DNA of 64,000 nucleotides, from the NCBI GenBank assembly GCA_033558025.1, contig JAUCEF010000005.1, positions 8,208,999 to 8,272,998 of the forward strand. Reading direction: 5' to 3'. The notes beneath the pieces are model-generated. The model saw nothing but the letters and a program-made list of their open reading frames with translations. It ran no database searches and was not told the origin of the DNA. Shown here piece after piece: positions 46,067-55,780 of this stretch. Source of the DNA: Phytophthora sp. 'mugwort' (lineage: Eukaryota; Oomycota; Peronosporomycetes; Peronosporales; Peronosporaceae). Each line of letters opens with the position of its first letter. Positions within the stretch are counted from its first letter, which is position 1. Position numbers and translations under genes: made by a program.

Positions 46067-49000
46067 ATGTCCTCTGCCCAAGACGTCTCGACCAAGGTCT
46101 CCATCGACAAGTTCAACGGAGACAACTACGCGACGTGGAACCGCTACATGCGTGGCGTGTTCGTGACCAAGTCGACGTGGCATGTGGTGAATCGGGAAAC
46201 GTCTCCATCCTTTACGGACTCCCGGGCCAAGGACGAGTATGTCAAGTCGAGCAACATCGCTTTTGGACTGATGTTGCTTCACATGGACGCCGACTACGAT
46301 CATGTGGTCGATGACTGCGAGGAAGCATGAATCGCGTGGACGCGCTTGAAGACGCTGTACGGTGGATCGCAGAAGGCTGGCCGCATCTACCTGAAGCGAC
46401 AGCTCTTCAGCATGGAGATGCCGGAAGGCGGCAATGTGTTGCATCATTGCAATGATGTCCTGAACATCAGCGCCAAGCTCAGCAGCATCGGCGCCAAGAT
46501 GGAGGACGAGGACGTGGCGATCTGCTTGCTGCGCAGTCTCCCCAAGAGCTACGAGAACGTCGTGCTGAACTTGGAGATGAATAGCGCGGAGCTGAAGACG
46601 CAAGACGTCGTGAAGGTGCTCACGAACGAGCATATCAAGCAGCAGGGCGAGAAGACTCCGTCGGTGAAAACTGAAGACGCGGCCAAGGCGTTCAGTGCCG
46701 AGCGAGAATCTCGTCAGTGCACGTACTGCGGAAAATTGGGGTACATCATTGACAAGTGCTGGACCAAGCAGAAGGACGAGAACCGAGGGCCAAGACGCGG
46801 CGGCAACGGCCGTGGACGCGGAGCAAACCATGTTCAGTGGCGCAACGACGACTACGACTACGACCGTGTCGCGTTTGAGGTTTCGTTGGAATGCGGAAAA
46901 TCGACGGGCAAGGATATGCCCGGGATGTGGGCGGCCGACAGCGGCGCAACGCACCACATTTGTAATGACAAGACCAAGTTCGCCACGCTGAACGAGCAAG
47001 ACGAAGGCGAACTATCGGTAGCGGACGGAAACAAGGCCGAGATTACGGGTGTGGGAACTATCATCGAACGAGTGGTTCTGCCCAACGGCGACGAGCGCGA
47101 CATCGAAATCAAGGACGCGCTGTACGTGCCGAAGATGAACAAGAATCTGCTTTCGGTACCGCAGATTAACAAGAGTGGCAAGTTTCAAGTGGTGTTCGAC
47201 GGTGCGAGCATGCATGTCGCGCGGAAGGGCTCGAAGCAAGTGGTGGCAACGGCTGACCTCGTCGACGGTCTCTACTGGCTACGCATACCACAACATTCGG
47301 TGAATGTGGCGACGTCAACGCGCAACGTGGATATACACGCGCGGATAGGCCACGCTCCGATCGACGTGCTGCGCAAAATGGTCAGCAGTGGCATGATCAA
47401 GGACGCGAAAACACCATCACAGTCGAGTGGACCAAGCATATGTCGCGGATGTCAGCAAGGGAAGATGGTCCAAAAACCGTTCCCAAGCAACCGCGACAAG
47501 CGTCACTACGACGTATTCGAGCTACTCCACTTCGACATCTGCGGCCCCATGGAACAAGAGTCACTGGGTGGCAGCAAATATTTGCTGCTCATAGTGAACG
47601 AAGCCAGCGGATGCATAAAGGGTTTCTGCTTAAGTGCCAAGTCGGAGAGCGAAGAATGCCTCAAGACCTACATCATGAAGGTGCAGACGCAGTTCGGCAA
47701 ACGTGTCAAGTTCGTGCGCCACGACGGAGCCCGTGAGTTTGCTACTAATTCGCTCAAGGCCTTCTACGAAGATCAAGGCATCGAGCAGCAGACCACGGTT
47801 CCGTACGCGCACCAAACCAACGGCACGGCAGAGAGAGCTATCCAGACCATCGTTACGATTGGTCGCAGCATGCTGCATCATGCAAAGCTGGACAAGTGTT
47901 TTGGGGGCGAAGCAGCGATGGCTGCAATTTATGTCAAGAACCGCTTGCCGTCGCCCAAGGTCGAAAACAAGACTCCGTTCGAGATTGTATACAAGTTCAA
48001 GCCAAGTGTGAAGCACATGCGTGTGTTTGGATGTCGGACGTACGTCCTGACCCCGAAGGAGAAGCGACTCAAGTGGGACCCCAAGGCTCGCGCTGGTGTG
48101 TTTGTTCATGGGATACGAAGAAGTGTCGAAGGCGTACCGAGTTTATGACATCGAGGCGGGGCAGGTGCTGATAAGTCGCGATGTCACCTTCGACGAATCA
48201 AGTTTTGGTATCTCGACGGCGATCTCAAGTAATGACGACGAAGATGTGAACCTGGACTTCGACTCGCTCGATATTGGTGATGATAACTCGGCGGGTCCGA
48301 CCGAATTCAAGCAGGCGGGGAAGCGCAAGACTCGACCAAGTGATGCGGATACCATGTCAGTGAACTCGCGTCCTGTTCGCCGTGCGACTGGTTTGGAAGA
48401 AGCAAGTGCTCCTGTCACCTCGTTTGAGCGCCAAGCCAAACGCCGAGCGAGTGTTCGAATGGAACCTGGACTGCCTGACGAAGAAGAGAAGGATGCTCAA
48501 GACAACGAAGAAGACGATTCCACTCCTCCCGTATTTTGGCGAGCAAGTGTCAACTCAGTGGAAGCCGGCGAGTTGTCTGAGCCGACGACATTCCAAGACG
48601 CGGTGAACGGACCTGATCAAGTGCATTGGCGCAAGGCTGTTCGTGCGGAACTCAAGTCGATGCGACTTCGTGGTGTGTTTCGTGCTGCCAAGTTGCCCAG
48701 CGGACAACGCGCCATCGGTACCAAGTGGGTGTTCAAGATCAAGCGCAAAGCCGACGGATTGATCGAGAAGTACAAGGCGCGCCTGGTGGCCAAGGGTTTC
48801 AAGCAGAAGTACGGCATCGACTACACGGAGACGTTCTCGCCCGTGGTCAAGTACGTGACGCTGCGCATGGTCATCGCGATCGCCAAGTATTTCGACTGGC
48901 CTCTGGACCAACTGGACGTGGTAACGGCATTTTTGTACGGCGTCATGAAGGAAGTCGTGTACTGCGTGGTGCCAGAAGGGGTCGAGCTGGACGATGACTT

Positions 49001-49904
49001 CGACTGCCTGGAACTGGTCAAGGCGATCTACGTCTCAAGCAAGCTTCGCGCGTGTGGAACGAGACCTTCGACGAATTCGTGTGCTCCATCGGTTTTCAAG
49101 TTTCGGCCTATGATCCGTGCCTCTACATCAAGATTGTGGATGATCACTGCGTTCTGTTGATGGTGTACGTGGACGACGTATTAGTAACCGGAAGTTCGGC
49201 CGAACTGATCGCACACACGAAGAGTGACCTGAAGACACGTTTTGAGATGACCGACAGCGGAAGTGTGCCTTTGTCTTGGGTATCGAGCTGGTCGACAACG
49301 CTGATGGCAGTATAACAATGTGCCAACGGCGCTACGTGGACGACATTCTCAAGCGTTTCGGCATGGATGACTGCAAGGCTGTGGTAAGCCCCGCGGATTT
49401 GAGCTCTCGACTGGTTCCAAGCAACGAGCCGACCAAGATCAACGTTCCCTTTCGTGAAGCTGTGGGTGCACTCCTGCACTTGATGACTGCGACGCGACCA
49501 GATATCGCTTTCGCCGTGGGATATGTGTTGCGCTTCATGGAAAAACCTCAAGTCGAGCACTGGGTTGCAGTGAAGCGAATCCTCCGCTATTTACAAGGGA
49601 CCAAGTCGCATGGAATCTGCTTCAAGCCCGGTGACAAGTGGACTTTCGCGGCTACTCAGACGCAGACTGGGCCGGCGACCATTCCGATCGCAAGTCAACT
49701 TCGGGCTATACGTTCATTTTGATGGGCGCGCCAGTCAGTTGGGGAAGCAAGAAACAGTCAAGTGTGTCGCTATCAATGAGCGAAGCGGAATACATCGCGC
49801 TCAGTCTGGCCGTCCAAGAAGGCAAGTGGATTCATCGCCTGTTGTGCGAGATTTTGACGGCAGCGAACGAATCGGGGCCAGAGCTCATTGAGGGGGTGTA
49901 TTGA
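46052..49904 (+). pseudogene. copia gag-pol polyprotein, broken
   Basis: Gag ([20 protein letters not shown]) runs into an in-frame TGA at 46328-46330, where a tryptophan codon is expected, and continues in frame beyond it. The zinc knuckle [14 protein letters not shown] has Tyr in place of the usual His. Protease is [15 protein letters not shown]. Integrase shows HIGH-like [30 protein letters not shown] and [12 protein letters not shown] has GTKWVFKIKRKADG and catalytic YVDDVLV; RNase H has GYSDADWAGDHSDRKSTSGY and ends SLAVQEGKWIHRLL. Frameshifts lie at about 48100, 49035, 49270 and 49655; each looks like loss of one or two bases in a short run. The final stop TGA lies in the 3' LTR. Confidence 0.9.
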
Positions 49905-50240
49905 GGGTTGCCGGGTTTTGGTACTGTGTACCAGTAACCGGTTAACCCGAACCGGTCCAACACGATCCCGCGATGTTTACGGTACGTTGTTTACGCAACC
50001 GATGATTAGACGAGTAGGATGATTGGACGAGTGCGGAGTGTTGGTGATTGGATGCACCAAATGATTGGATGCAGGACTGCATATCTATGTGGTAGACTAG
50101 GTAGTGTAAGCTCCGATAAATCAATCACTTTCGAATCTTCCTTCTTCAGCTCAAGTGGTCTTTACTCCGGTCCCCGCACCCAAGTGCAGAACTCCCTTCG
50201 CTAAACCCAAGCCTCGCTTCAAGATCCATACCTTTTATCA
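49899..50240 (+). repeat. 3' LTR of the copia element
   Basis: Same 342 bp as the left LTR with about six substitutions. It supplies the polyprotein stop codon (49902-49904) and is followed by TTGAT. Confidence 0.93.
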
Positions 50241-50359
50241 TTGATATGTACACATTTTGGTAGTTGTTGTAGGATGTGGAAGTCGAGTGTCCAATTATGT
50301 CACCACCTTATTCTCGATAGTTTGGAGCTACATAAAATGGATACAGTCCGCCACAAACT

Positions 50360-50480
50360 ACCAGAACGCAGCTGTGCATAAGTGGAGTTCGTGCCGCCGG
50401 GCGTCACTGGCATTTGTCAGCCCATGGATGTCGCTGTGATGAGGCCGTTCAAGGACGACATCTGGTACGTGATAATAGTT
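50360..50480 (+). pseudogene. fragment of a DDE_1 (pogo/Tigger-like) transposase
   Basis: EFVPPGVTGICQPMDVAVMR then PFKDDIWY matches the C-terminal catalytic neighbourhood of pogo-type DDE transposases. Only ~40 residues survive; the rest of 50246-50857 holds nothing recognisable. Confidence 0.55.
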
Positions 50481-50857
50481 TGTGTACATACTCATTCACG
50501 TCTGACCACTACTGTGTATTGTACAGTGCCAGTTACGAGGAATACCACGAATCGAACCCGTTTCCAAGGGCTCCTGGTGAAGGCGAGCGCATTTGTCGCG
50601 GTTCGTAAGTGAAGCGTGGGGAAATGTTTCTGAGAGACAGTAGGAAGGGCTGTATTAGGGCTGGAAGCACTCCGTATGGGTCGCGTGACCAAGATGGTAT
50701 GTTTCGAGTTCAAGACGTCTCTGATGTAGATGCTTGTCGTGCATACTACAGATAAAAACACTTAATGCAATATTGATCCGGAAGGGGTGTCATCTCTATG
50801 ATTGTGTGTATTTTGCCATTTGTTACTAAGCATATGTGTTTCTTACGTCTCATCTCG

Positions 50858-52199
50858 CGTCAATCTTGTGGGTGATGATCGCCGTATCCTTCCAGTCCAC
50901 ATCGTAGCCGTATCGCTGAAACATGCGTTCGTAGTACTTCCTGACGGTACTCTTCAGCAGTCTCAGGATGACATCTGGGGGCGCTTGGATGTTCCGGTAC
51001 GTCGTAGTGTCTTGGAGATGATCAAGGCAGAAGTCGACATATTGGGTTGATGTCATGACTGCTGGGCCGAGGTTTTTGTCGGTCAGCAGAACCTTGAGAT
51101 CGTGCCGGAACATCAGGGTCTTGAGCAAGTCCCGTTGGGTCTTGGTCATGCTGAAGTGTCGCTTCGAGACCAATGTTGTAACTTGAAGACGTTGTTCGAT
51201 GGTCTGAATGTTGCTTCAATCGCAGGGGGACATGGTGGTGGCTGAAACGCTTCGTTCTTCACGTAGATTGAGCTCTTCGTGAACGCTTTGTTGTCGTTCT
51301 TCCGGAATAGGTACCGGAGTCGAAGCGATCGAACAAAGTCTGGTAGCCGTTCAAAGAGGTAGTCGAGAGTCGGCGCGGTGTGGGACAGAAATTGAGGTTC
51401 AGTCCTAGCAGTCGCTTGAGGGTGGCAGGTAAATCAGCAGGTGGAGACATCAGGTCGTGGAAGGCGAGATTCGAGATTTCGTTGTCCACTTCTTGAACGC
51501 TCCGGAGCGCGAAGATAGCAAGAGCGTTCTTGAATGTCGGGCGGCCGGGATGGAATTGGAATTCGTTCCTTAATTGCCGGACTTCCGCTGGGATCTTGGC
51601 TTCGCGTTTGGCTTGCCTTGCTGTTTTCCGCTGCTGTTTTTGGTGGAGTTGTTGGAGTTTCTTCCGGGTCGTTGTCCTCGGGCTCTTTCTCCACCGCCTC
51701 GACCTGGTTGTTGCGACGTTTGCTTGGTCGCTTGAAGCGTTTTTTTCGGCTTCGCGCCATCCCGCGCTCCAGATCGGTTGGCGCTGGCGTTTAACGCCGC
51801 ATGAAGTTGGTTGATCTCCTTGTTGAGCGAGCTTGTCTTCTTTGCAACCTCTTGTTTCACAAGAGCAGCTACGAGAACTTCATTTGAAGTCCCGAGTTCC
51901 ATAGCGTCTGCCGAAGCTCGTTGGGCTTGACGTTCAGCTTGGCGCCGCTCTCGAAGAGTAGTTGCCAACAAGTCCTCGTAGTCGATCCTGTCAAGCGTGT
52001 TGTTCAGGAATCCGACTGAGAGGTTCAAGTCGCCGATTATTGCATGCAGTAATGCCGGGGATTCGTCCGGTATCACCGGCGCGAATGCCAGAGAGGCATC
52101 TGCACCAACTAATTGGCGCGCTTGCACGAAAACTTCCTCGAAGTAATCGTGGATCTTGCTCCCATAAGTGATTTTGAACCTGCTACGAGTCTCGAGCAG
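50858..52199 (-). pseudogene. Penelope-like element copy 1, truncated at both ends
   Basis: Minus-strand remnant of the same family as the intact element at 59.9-62.7 kb. ORF1 residues from LETRSRFKITYGSKI onward (52199-51570) are followed by the N-terminal part of ORF2 (MDNEISNLAFHDL region to KIDAR), which ends abruptly at 50858 against unrelated DNA. It shares with copy 2 a 4-nt deletion in ORF2 (near 51357) and has an extra one-base loss near 51207. RT catalytic motifs are absent. Its 5' end is fused at 52199/52200 to a piece of the telomere-associated unit. Confidence 0.85.
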
Positions 52200-52344
52200 C
52201 CAGTTCTGTACCCAGAGAATCCAATTGTGTACCCAGAGAATCCAGCTGGGAATTTTCGCAGTGCGAATCTTCAACCGTGTAGAATTTTCCCGCTGAGAAT
52301 CTTCAACATCACGGATGCTGGTTGTGACGCGCCACCGTGTCAAA
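52200..52344. repeat. partial telomere-associated unit (right 145 bp)
   Basis: Matches positions 63127-63269 of the distal unit (begins CCAGTTCTGTACCC, ends GTGTCAAA), with four GAAnnTTC palindromes. Followed by TTTAGGG repeats at 52345-52365. Confidence 0.88.
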
Positions 52345-52365
52345 GGGTTTAGGGTTTAGGGTTTA
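52345..52365 (+). repeat. interstitial telomeric repeats (TTTAGGG)
   Basis: About three heptamers, same orientation as the chromosome end. The last TTA (52363-52365) is the complement of the ORF2 stop codon of copy 2. Confidence 0.95.
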
Positions 52366-54240
52366 CTCCCCGTCCTCTGTACAGACCGATCGCTTTCGCT
52401 TTCTTGATCGAAGTGCGAGGCGGTCTGCAGGAGACGGGGAGAATGTCGGTGGTAGTCTTGTTGGGCACAGCTTGCGCTTGAGAGTCGGAGGCTTCAGATA
52501 GCACAGGCTGACTTGGTCGATCCCGAATTTCTTTGTTTCGGTTTCGAGTGCTTGGACGTCAAGGAGTCTCTTCAGTTCCGCGCCGGACGGTCCATTCGGA
52601 TCGTAGGGAACTTTAAAGAAGACCTTGGATGTCCGCGGCCTTGGTGCTCTTGTTTCCTCCAGCGCAGCTCGGAAGATTGGTAGCAGTTTGGTGGCTCGAT
52701 AGCCACGACTTTGCAGTCGTTGCAGAAGCAGATTAACGACCGACTTGAAGTCGTTCGCGTCTGGGTTCTGCATTGCGTATTTCTTCACGAGTCCGTAGAT
52801 CAACCCTTTGAGCACGCCAGGCGGATGTGCGCTGGCAGCTGGAAGGTAGAGGTACAGATTTAGCGCTTTTTGGTGCGTCTTGGTTCGAAGTCCGTTTTCG
52901 GTCTTGATGATCCAGAGATCGAGAAACGGCGCTTCGGTCAGACTCTGTTCGTGTGTGAACTTGAGTCTTGACAGACGCGTGAACTTGGCGAAGAACCTTT
53001 GGAGTGCAAAAGGATCTTCCGTTCTTGGGCGCCAGATGATCAATCCATCATCGATGTATCGACGGAAGTACACGAGGGATTCTTGGAACTCTGGTGTCAG
53101 CTGGCTCTCAAAGTGCGCAAGGTACAGTGAGGCAAAAGCTGGTGCAACCGGAGTACCCATTGCGGTACCTGTGATTTGGTGCCACATCGTGTCGCCGAAC
53201 TGGAAGTAGTTGAACCTCAGAATGAGGTGTAGTCCTTCCAGGATGGCAGTCTTCCATCGATGATCGTTGAGGATCCTTGCAAACGTATCGAGTGCGCAGT
53301 CGATCGGTATACTCGTGTATAGCGAAACGACATCGAACGTGAGGATCTGATCTTGCGGCGTGACTTGGAGGGCGGCGAGATCGGTCAGGAGCTGATCCGA
53401 GTTCTTGAGATATGACGCAGAGGCTTTCAGCAGTGGCTGGAGTTGGTAGTCGAGCCACTTGGAGAGTCCGAGGAGCACTCCATTAGCGTTTGAGACGATT
53501 GGTCTCGGTGCTAACTGAGGCTTGTGTATCTTCGCTAGTGCGTAGAACACATTCAGCGATCTTGCGTCAATCTTGTGGGTGATGATCGCCGTATCCTTCC
53601 AGTCCACATCGTAGCCGTATCGCTGAAACATGCGTTCGTAGTACTTCCTGACGGTACTCTTCAGCAGTCTCAGGATGGCATCTGGGGGCGCTTGGATGTT
53701 CTGGTACGTCGTAGTGTCTTGGAGATGATCAAAGCAGAAGTCGACGTATTGGGTTGATGTCATGACTGCTGGGCCGAGGTTTTTGTCGGTCAGCAGAACC
53801 TTGAGATCGTGCCGGAACATCAGGGTCTTGAGCAAGTCCCGTTGGGTCTTGGTCATGTTGAAGTGTCGCTTGGAGACCAATGTTGTAACTTGAAGACGTT
53901 GCTCGATGGTCTGAAGTGTTGCTTCAATCGCAGGGGGACATGGTGGTGGCTGAAACGCTTCGTTCTTCACGTAGATTGAGCTCTTCGTGAACGCTTTGTT
54001 GTCGTTCTTCCGGAATAGGTACCGGAGTCGAAGCGATCGAACAAAGTCTGGTAGCCGTTCAAAGAGGTAGTCGAGAATCGGCGCGGTGTGGGACAGAAAT
54101 TGAGGTTCAGTCCTAGCAGTCGCTTGAGGGTGGCAGGTAAATCAGCAGGTGGAGACATCAGGTCGTGGAAGGCGAGATTCGAGATTTCGTTGTCCACTTC
54201 TTGAACGCTCCGGAGCGCGAAGATAGCAAGAGCGTTCTTG
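52363..54240 (-). pseudogene. Penelope-like ORF2 (reverse transcriptase), copy 2, frameshifted
   Basis: 535 codons are open from 53970 to the telomere-derived stop, covering the whole RT: TDKNLGPAVMTS, FYALAKIHKPQLAPRPIVSN, FDVVSLYTSIP, GTAMGTPVAPAFASLYLAHF, catalytic YIDDGLIIW and AHPPGVLKGLIYG. Upstream, a 4-nt deletion near 54065 relative to the copy at 61.57 kb throws the N-terminal segment (53967-54197 in another frame) out of phase. There is no GIY-YIG endonuclease after the RT. Almost identical to the intact element's ORF2. Confidence 0.9.
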
Positions 54241-54277
54241 AATGTCGGGCGGCCGGGATGGAATTGGAATTCGTTCC

Positions 54278-54907
54278 TTAATTGCCGGACTTCCGCTGGG
54301 ATCTTGGCTTCGCGTTTGGCTTGCCTTGCTGTTTTCCGCTGCTGTTTTTGGTGGAGTTGTTGGAGTTTCTTCCGGGCCGTTGTCCTCGGGCTCTTTCTCC
54401 ACCGCCTCGACCTCGTTGTTGCGACGTTTGCTTGGTCGCTTGGAGCGTTTTGTTCGGCTTCGCGCCATCCCGCGCTCCAGATCGGTTGGCGCTGGCGTTT
54501 AGCGCCGCACGAAGTTGGTTGATCTCCTTGTTGAGCGAGCTTGTCTTCTTTGCAACCTCTTGTTTCACAAGAGCAGCTACGAGAACTTCATTTGAAGTCC
54601 CGAGTTCCATAGCGTCTGCCGAAGCTCGTTGGGCTTGACGTTCAGCTTGGCGCCGCTCTCGAAGAGTAGTTGCCAACAAGTCCTCGTAGTCGATCCTGTC
54701 AAGCGTGTTGTTCAGGAATCCGACTGAGAGGTTCAAGTCGCCGATTATTGCATGCAGTAATGCCGGGGATTCGTCCGGTATCACCGGCGCGAATGCCAGA
54801 GAGGCATCTGCACCAACTAATTGGCGCGCTTGCACGAAAACTTCCTCGAAGTAATCGTGGATCTTGCTCCCATAAGTGATTTTGAACCTGCTACGAGTCT
54901 CGAGCAG
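54278..54907 (-). pseudogene. Penelope-like ORF1, copy 2, 5'-truncated and fused
   Basis: Carries the C-terminal two thirds of ORF1: LETRSRFK start, heptad-rich middle (EVLVAALVKQEVAKKTSSLN), then a basic Gly/Arg/Lys/Asn tail ending QRKSGN. At 54907/54908 the sequence switches to the telomere-associated unit, and the frame stays open into it (257 codons in total to a non-ATG start at 55051). The same junction occurs in copy 1, so one copy derives from the other or from a common chimeric source. Confidence 0.85.
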
Positions 54908-55052
54908 CCAGTTCTGTACCCAGAGAATCCAATTGTGTACCCAGAGAATCCAGCTGGGAATTTTCGCAGTGCGAATCTTCAACCGTGTAGAATTTTCCCG
55001 CTGAGAATCTTCAACATCACGGATGCTGGTTGTGACGCGCCACCGTGTCAAA
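54908..55052. repeat. partial telomere-associated unit
   Basis: Same 145 bp segment as at 52200-52344, followed by telomeric repeats 55053-55069. Confidence 0.88.
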
Positions 55053-55069
55053 GGGTTTAGGGTTTAGGG

Positions 55070-55580
55070 TTGTGACACGAACGAAGGCGAAGCCGGAGTG
55101 AGTGCAAACGCGAGGCAGCGCGAAGCGGTGGCGAGCGGTTTGTGTCTTGAGACTGAGGCTTGACGCGACAAAAACAGTTGTATTTGGTTGTCCAAAGGGT
55201 CGGGAGGTCGGCCTCTCCGGTGGTCCTTTCGCTTAGGCTTCTTCAGTGGACGGCAAATTGAGAAGTGAGCGTCCAGCTGAAGCTGTTCTGCTACTGCTAG
55301 CTACTCACTACACATGTAAGATTCATGCATCTTGGTTTCTCGAATCTTCAACTTGCGTGCGTGGGTGCACTTGAATCTTCGAGAACGGGGTGTGGGTTAA
55401 TACTAGATTTGTTGGGTGAATGTACCCCGAAAATCCAGTTCTGTACCCAGAGAATCCAATTGTGTACCCAGAGGAATCCAGCTGGGAATTTTCGCAGTGC
55501 GAATCTTCAACCGTGTAGAATTTTCCCGCTGGGAATCTTCAACATCACGGATGCTGGTTGTGACGCGCCACCGTGTCAAA
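55070..55580. repeat. telomere-associated unit 1 (511 bp)
   Basis: Non-coding-looking unit starting TTGTGACACGAACG and ending GTGTCAAA, bounded by TTTAGGG arrays on both sides (55053-55069 and 55581-55610). About 97% identical by eye to units 2 and 3. Short frames of 60-90 codons exist on both strands without recognisable motifs. Confidence 0.92.
55337..55540. promoter_or_regulatory. heat-shock-element-like cluster, unit 1
   Basis: Six GAAnnTTC palindromes; two extend to three alternating modules (TTCTCGAATCTTC at 55337-55349 and GAATCTTCGAGAA about 35 bp on). This is the classical HSF binding pattern. It lies distal to, that is upstream of, the copy 2 PLE genes. Confidence 0.6.
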
Positions 55581-55610
55581 GGGTTTAGGGTTTAGGGTTT
55601 AGGGTTTAGG

Positions 55611-55765
55611 TTTATTGAGTTATGTAACCTATTCGAAACACACTAAGGTATTCCTAAAACTAGTCGTCGAAATGATCCGGTTGACTGGTTTTCGCTGTCT
55701 TGCTTCATCAGTAGGATTTGTTGCTTTATAGACGGACTTGATCCGTGCGAACATATGCCTATTTC
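55611..55765. repeat. 155 bp telomere-bounded segment H, copy 1
   Basis: Runs from TTTATTGAGTTATG to GCCTATTTC between TTTAGGG repeats (55581-55610 and 55766-55783). A second copy with one difference is at 59154-59308. Its minus strand contains a hammerhead-like core (CTGATGA...GAAA...GTC at 55711-55683). It could be a PLE terminal fragment. Confidence 0.85.
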
Positions 55766-55780
55766 TTTAGGGTTTAGGGT

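Larger units (their letters stand above)
45706..50240 (+). mobile_element. LTR retrotransposon, Ty1/copia, with target duplication
   Basis: Two 342 bp LTRs (45706-46047 and 49899-50240) differ at about six positions. A perfect 5 bp target duplication TTGAT flanks them (45701-45705 and 50241-50245). A tRNA primer site directly follows the left LTR and a purine tract AGGGGG (49891-49896) precedes the right one. The polyprotein order protease-integrase-RT-RNase H fixes it as copia. Confidence 0.95.

Noticed and set aside
45953..46999. 348-codon minus-strand open frame
   Set aside because: Mirror of the copia gag/protease coding strand; no own motifs, and the plus strand clearly encodes the polyprotein.
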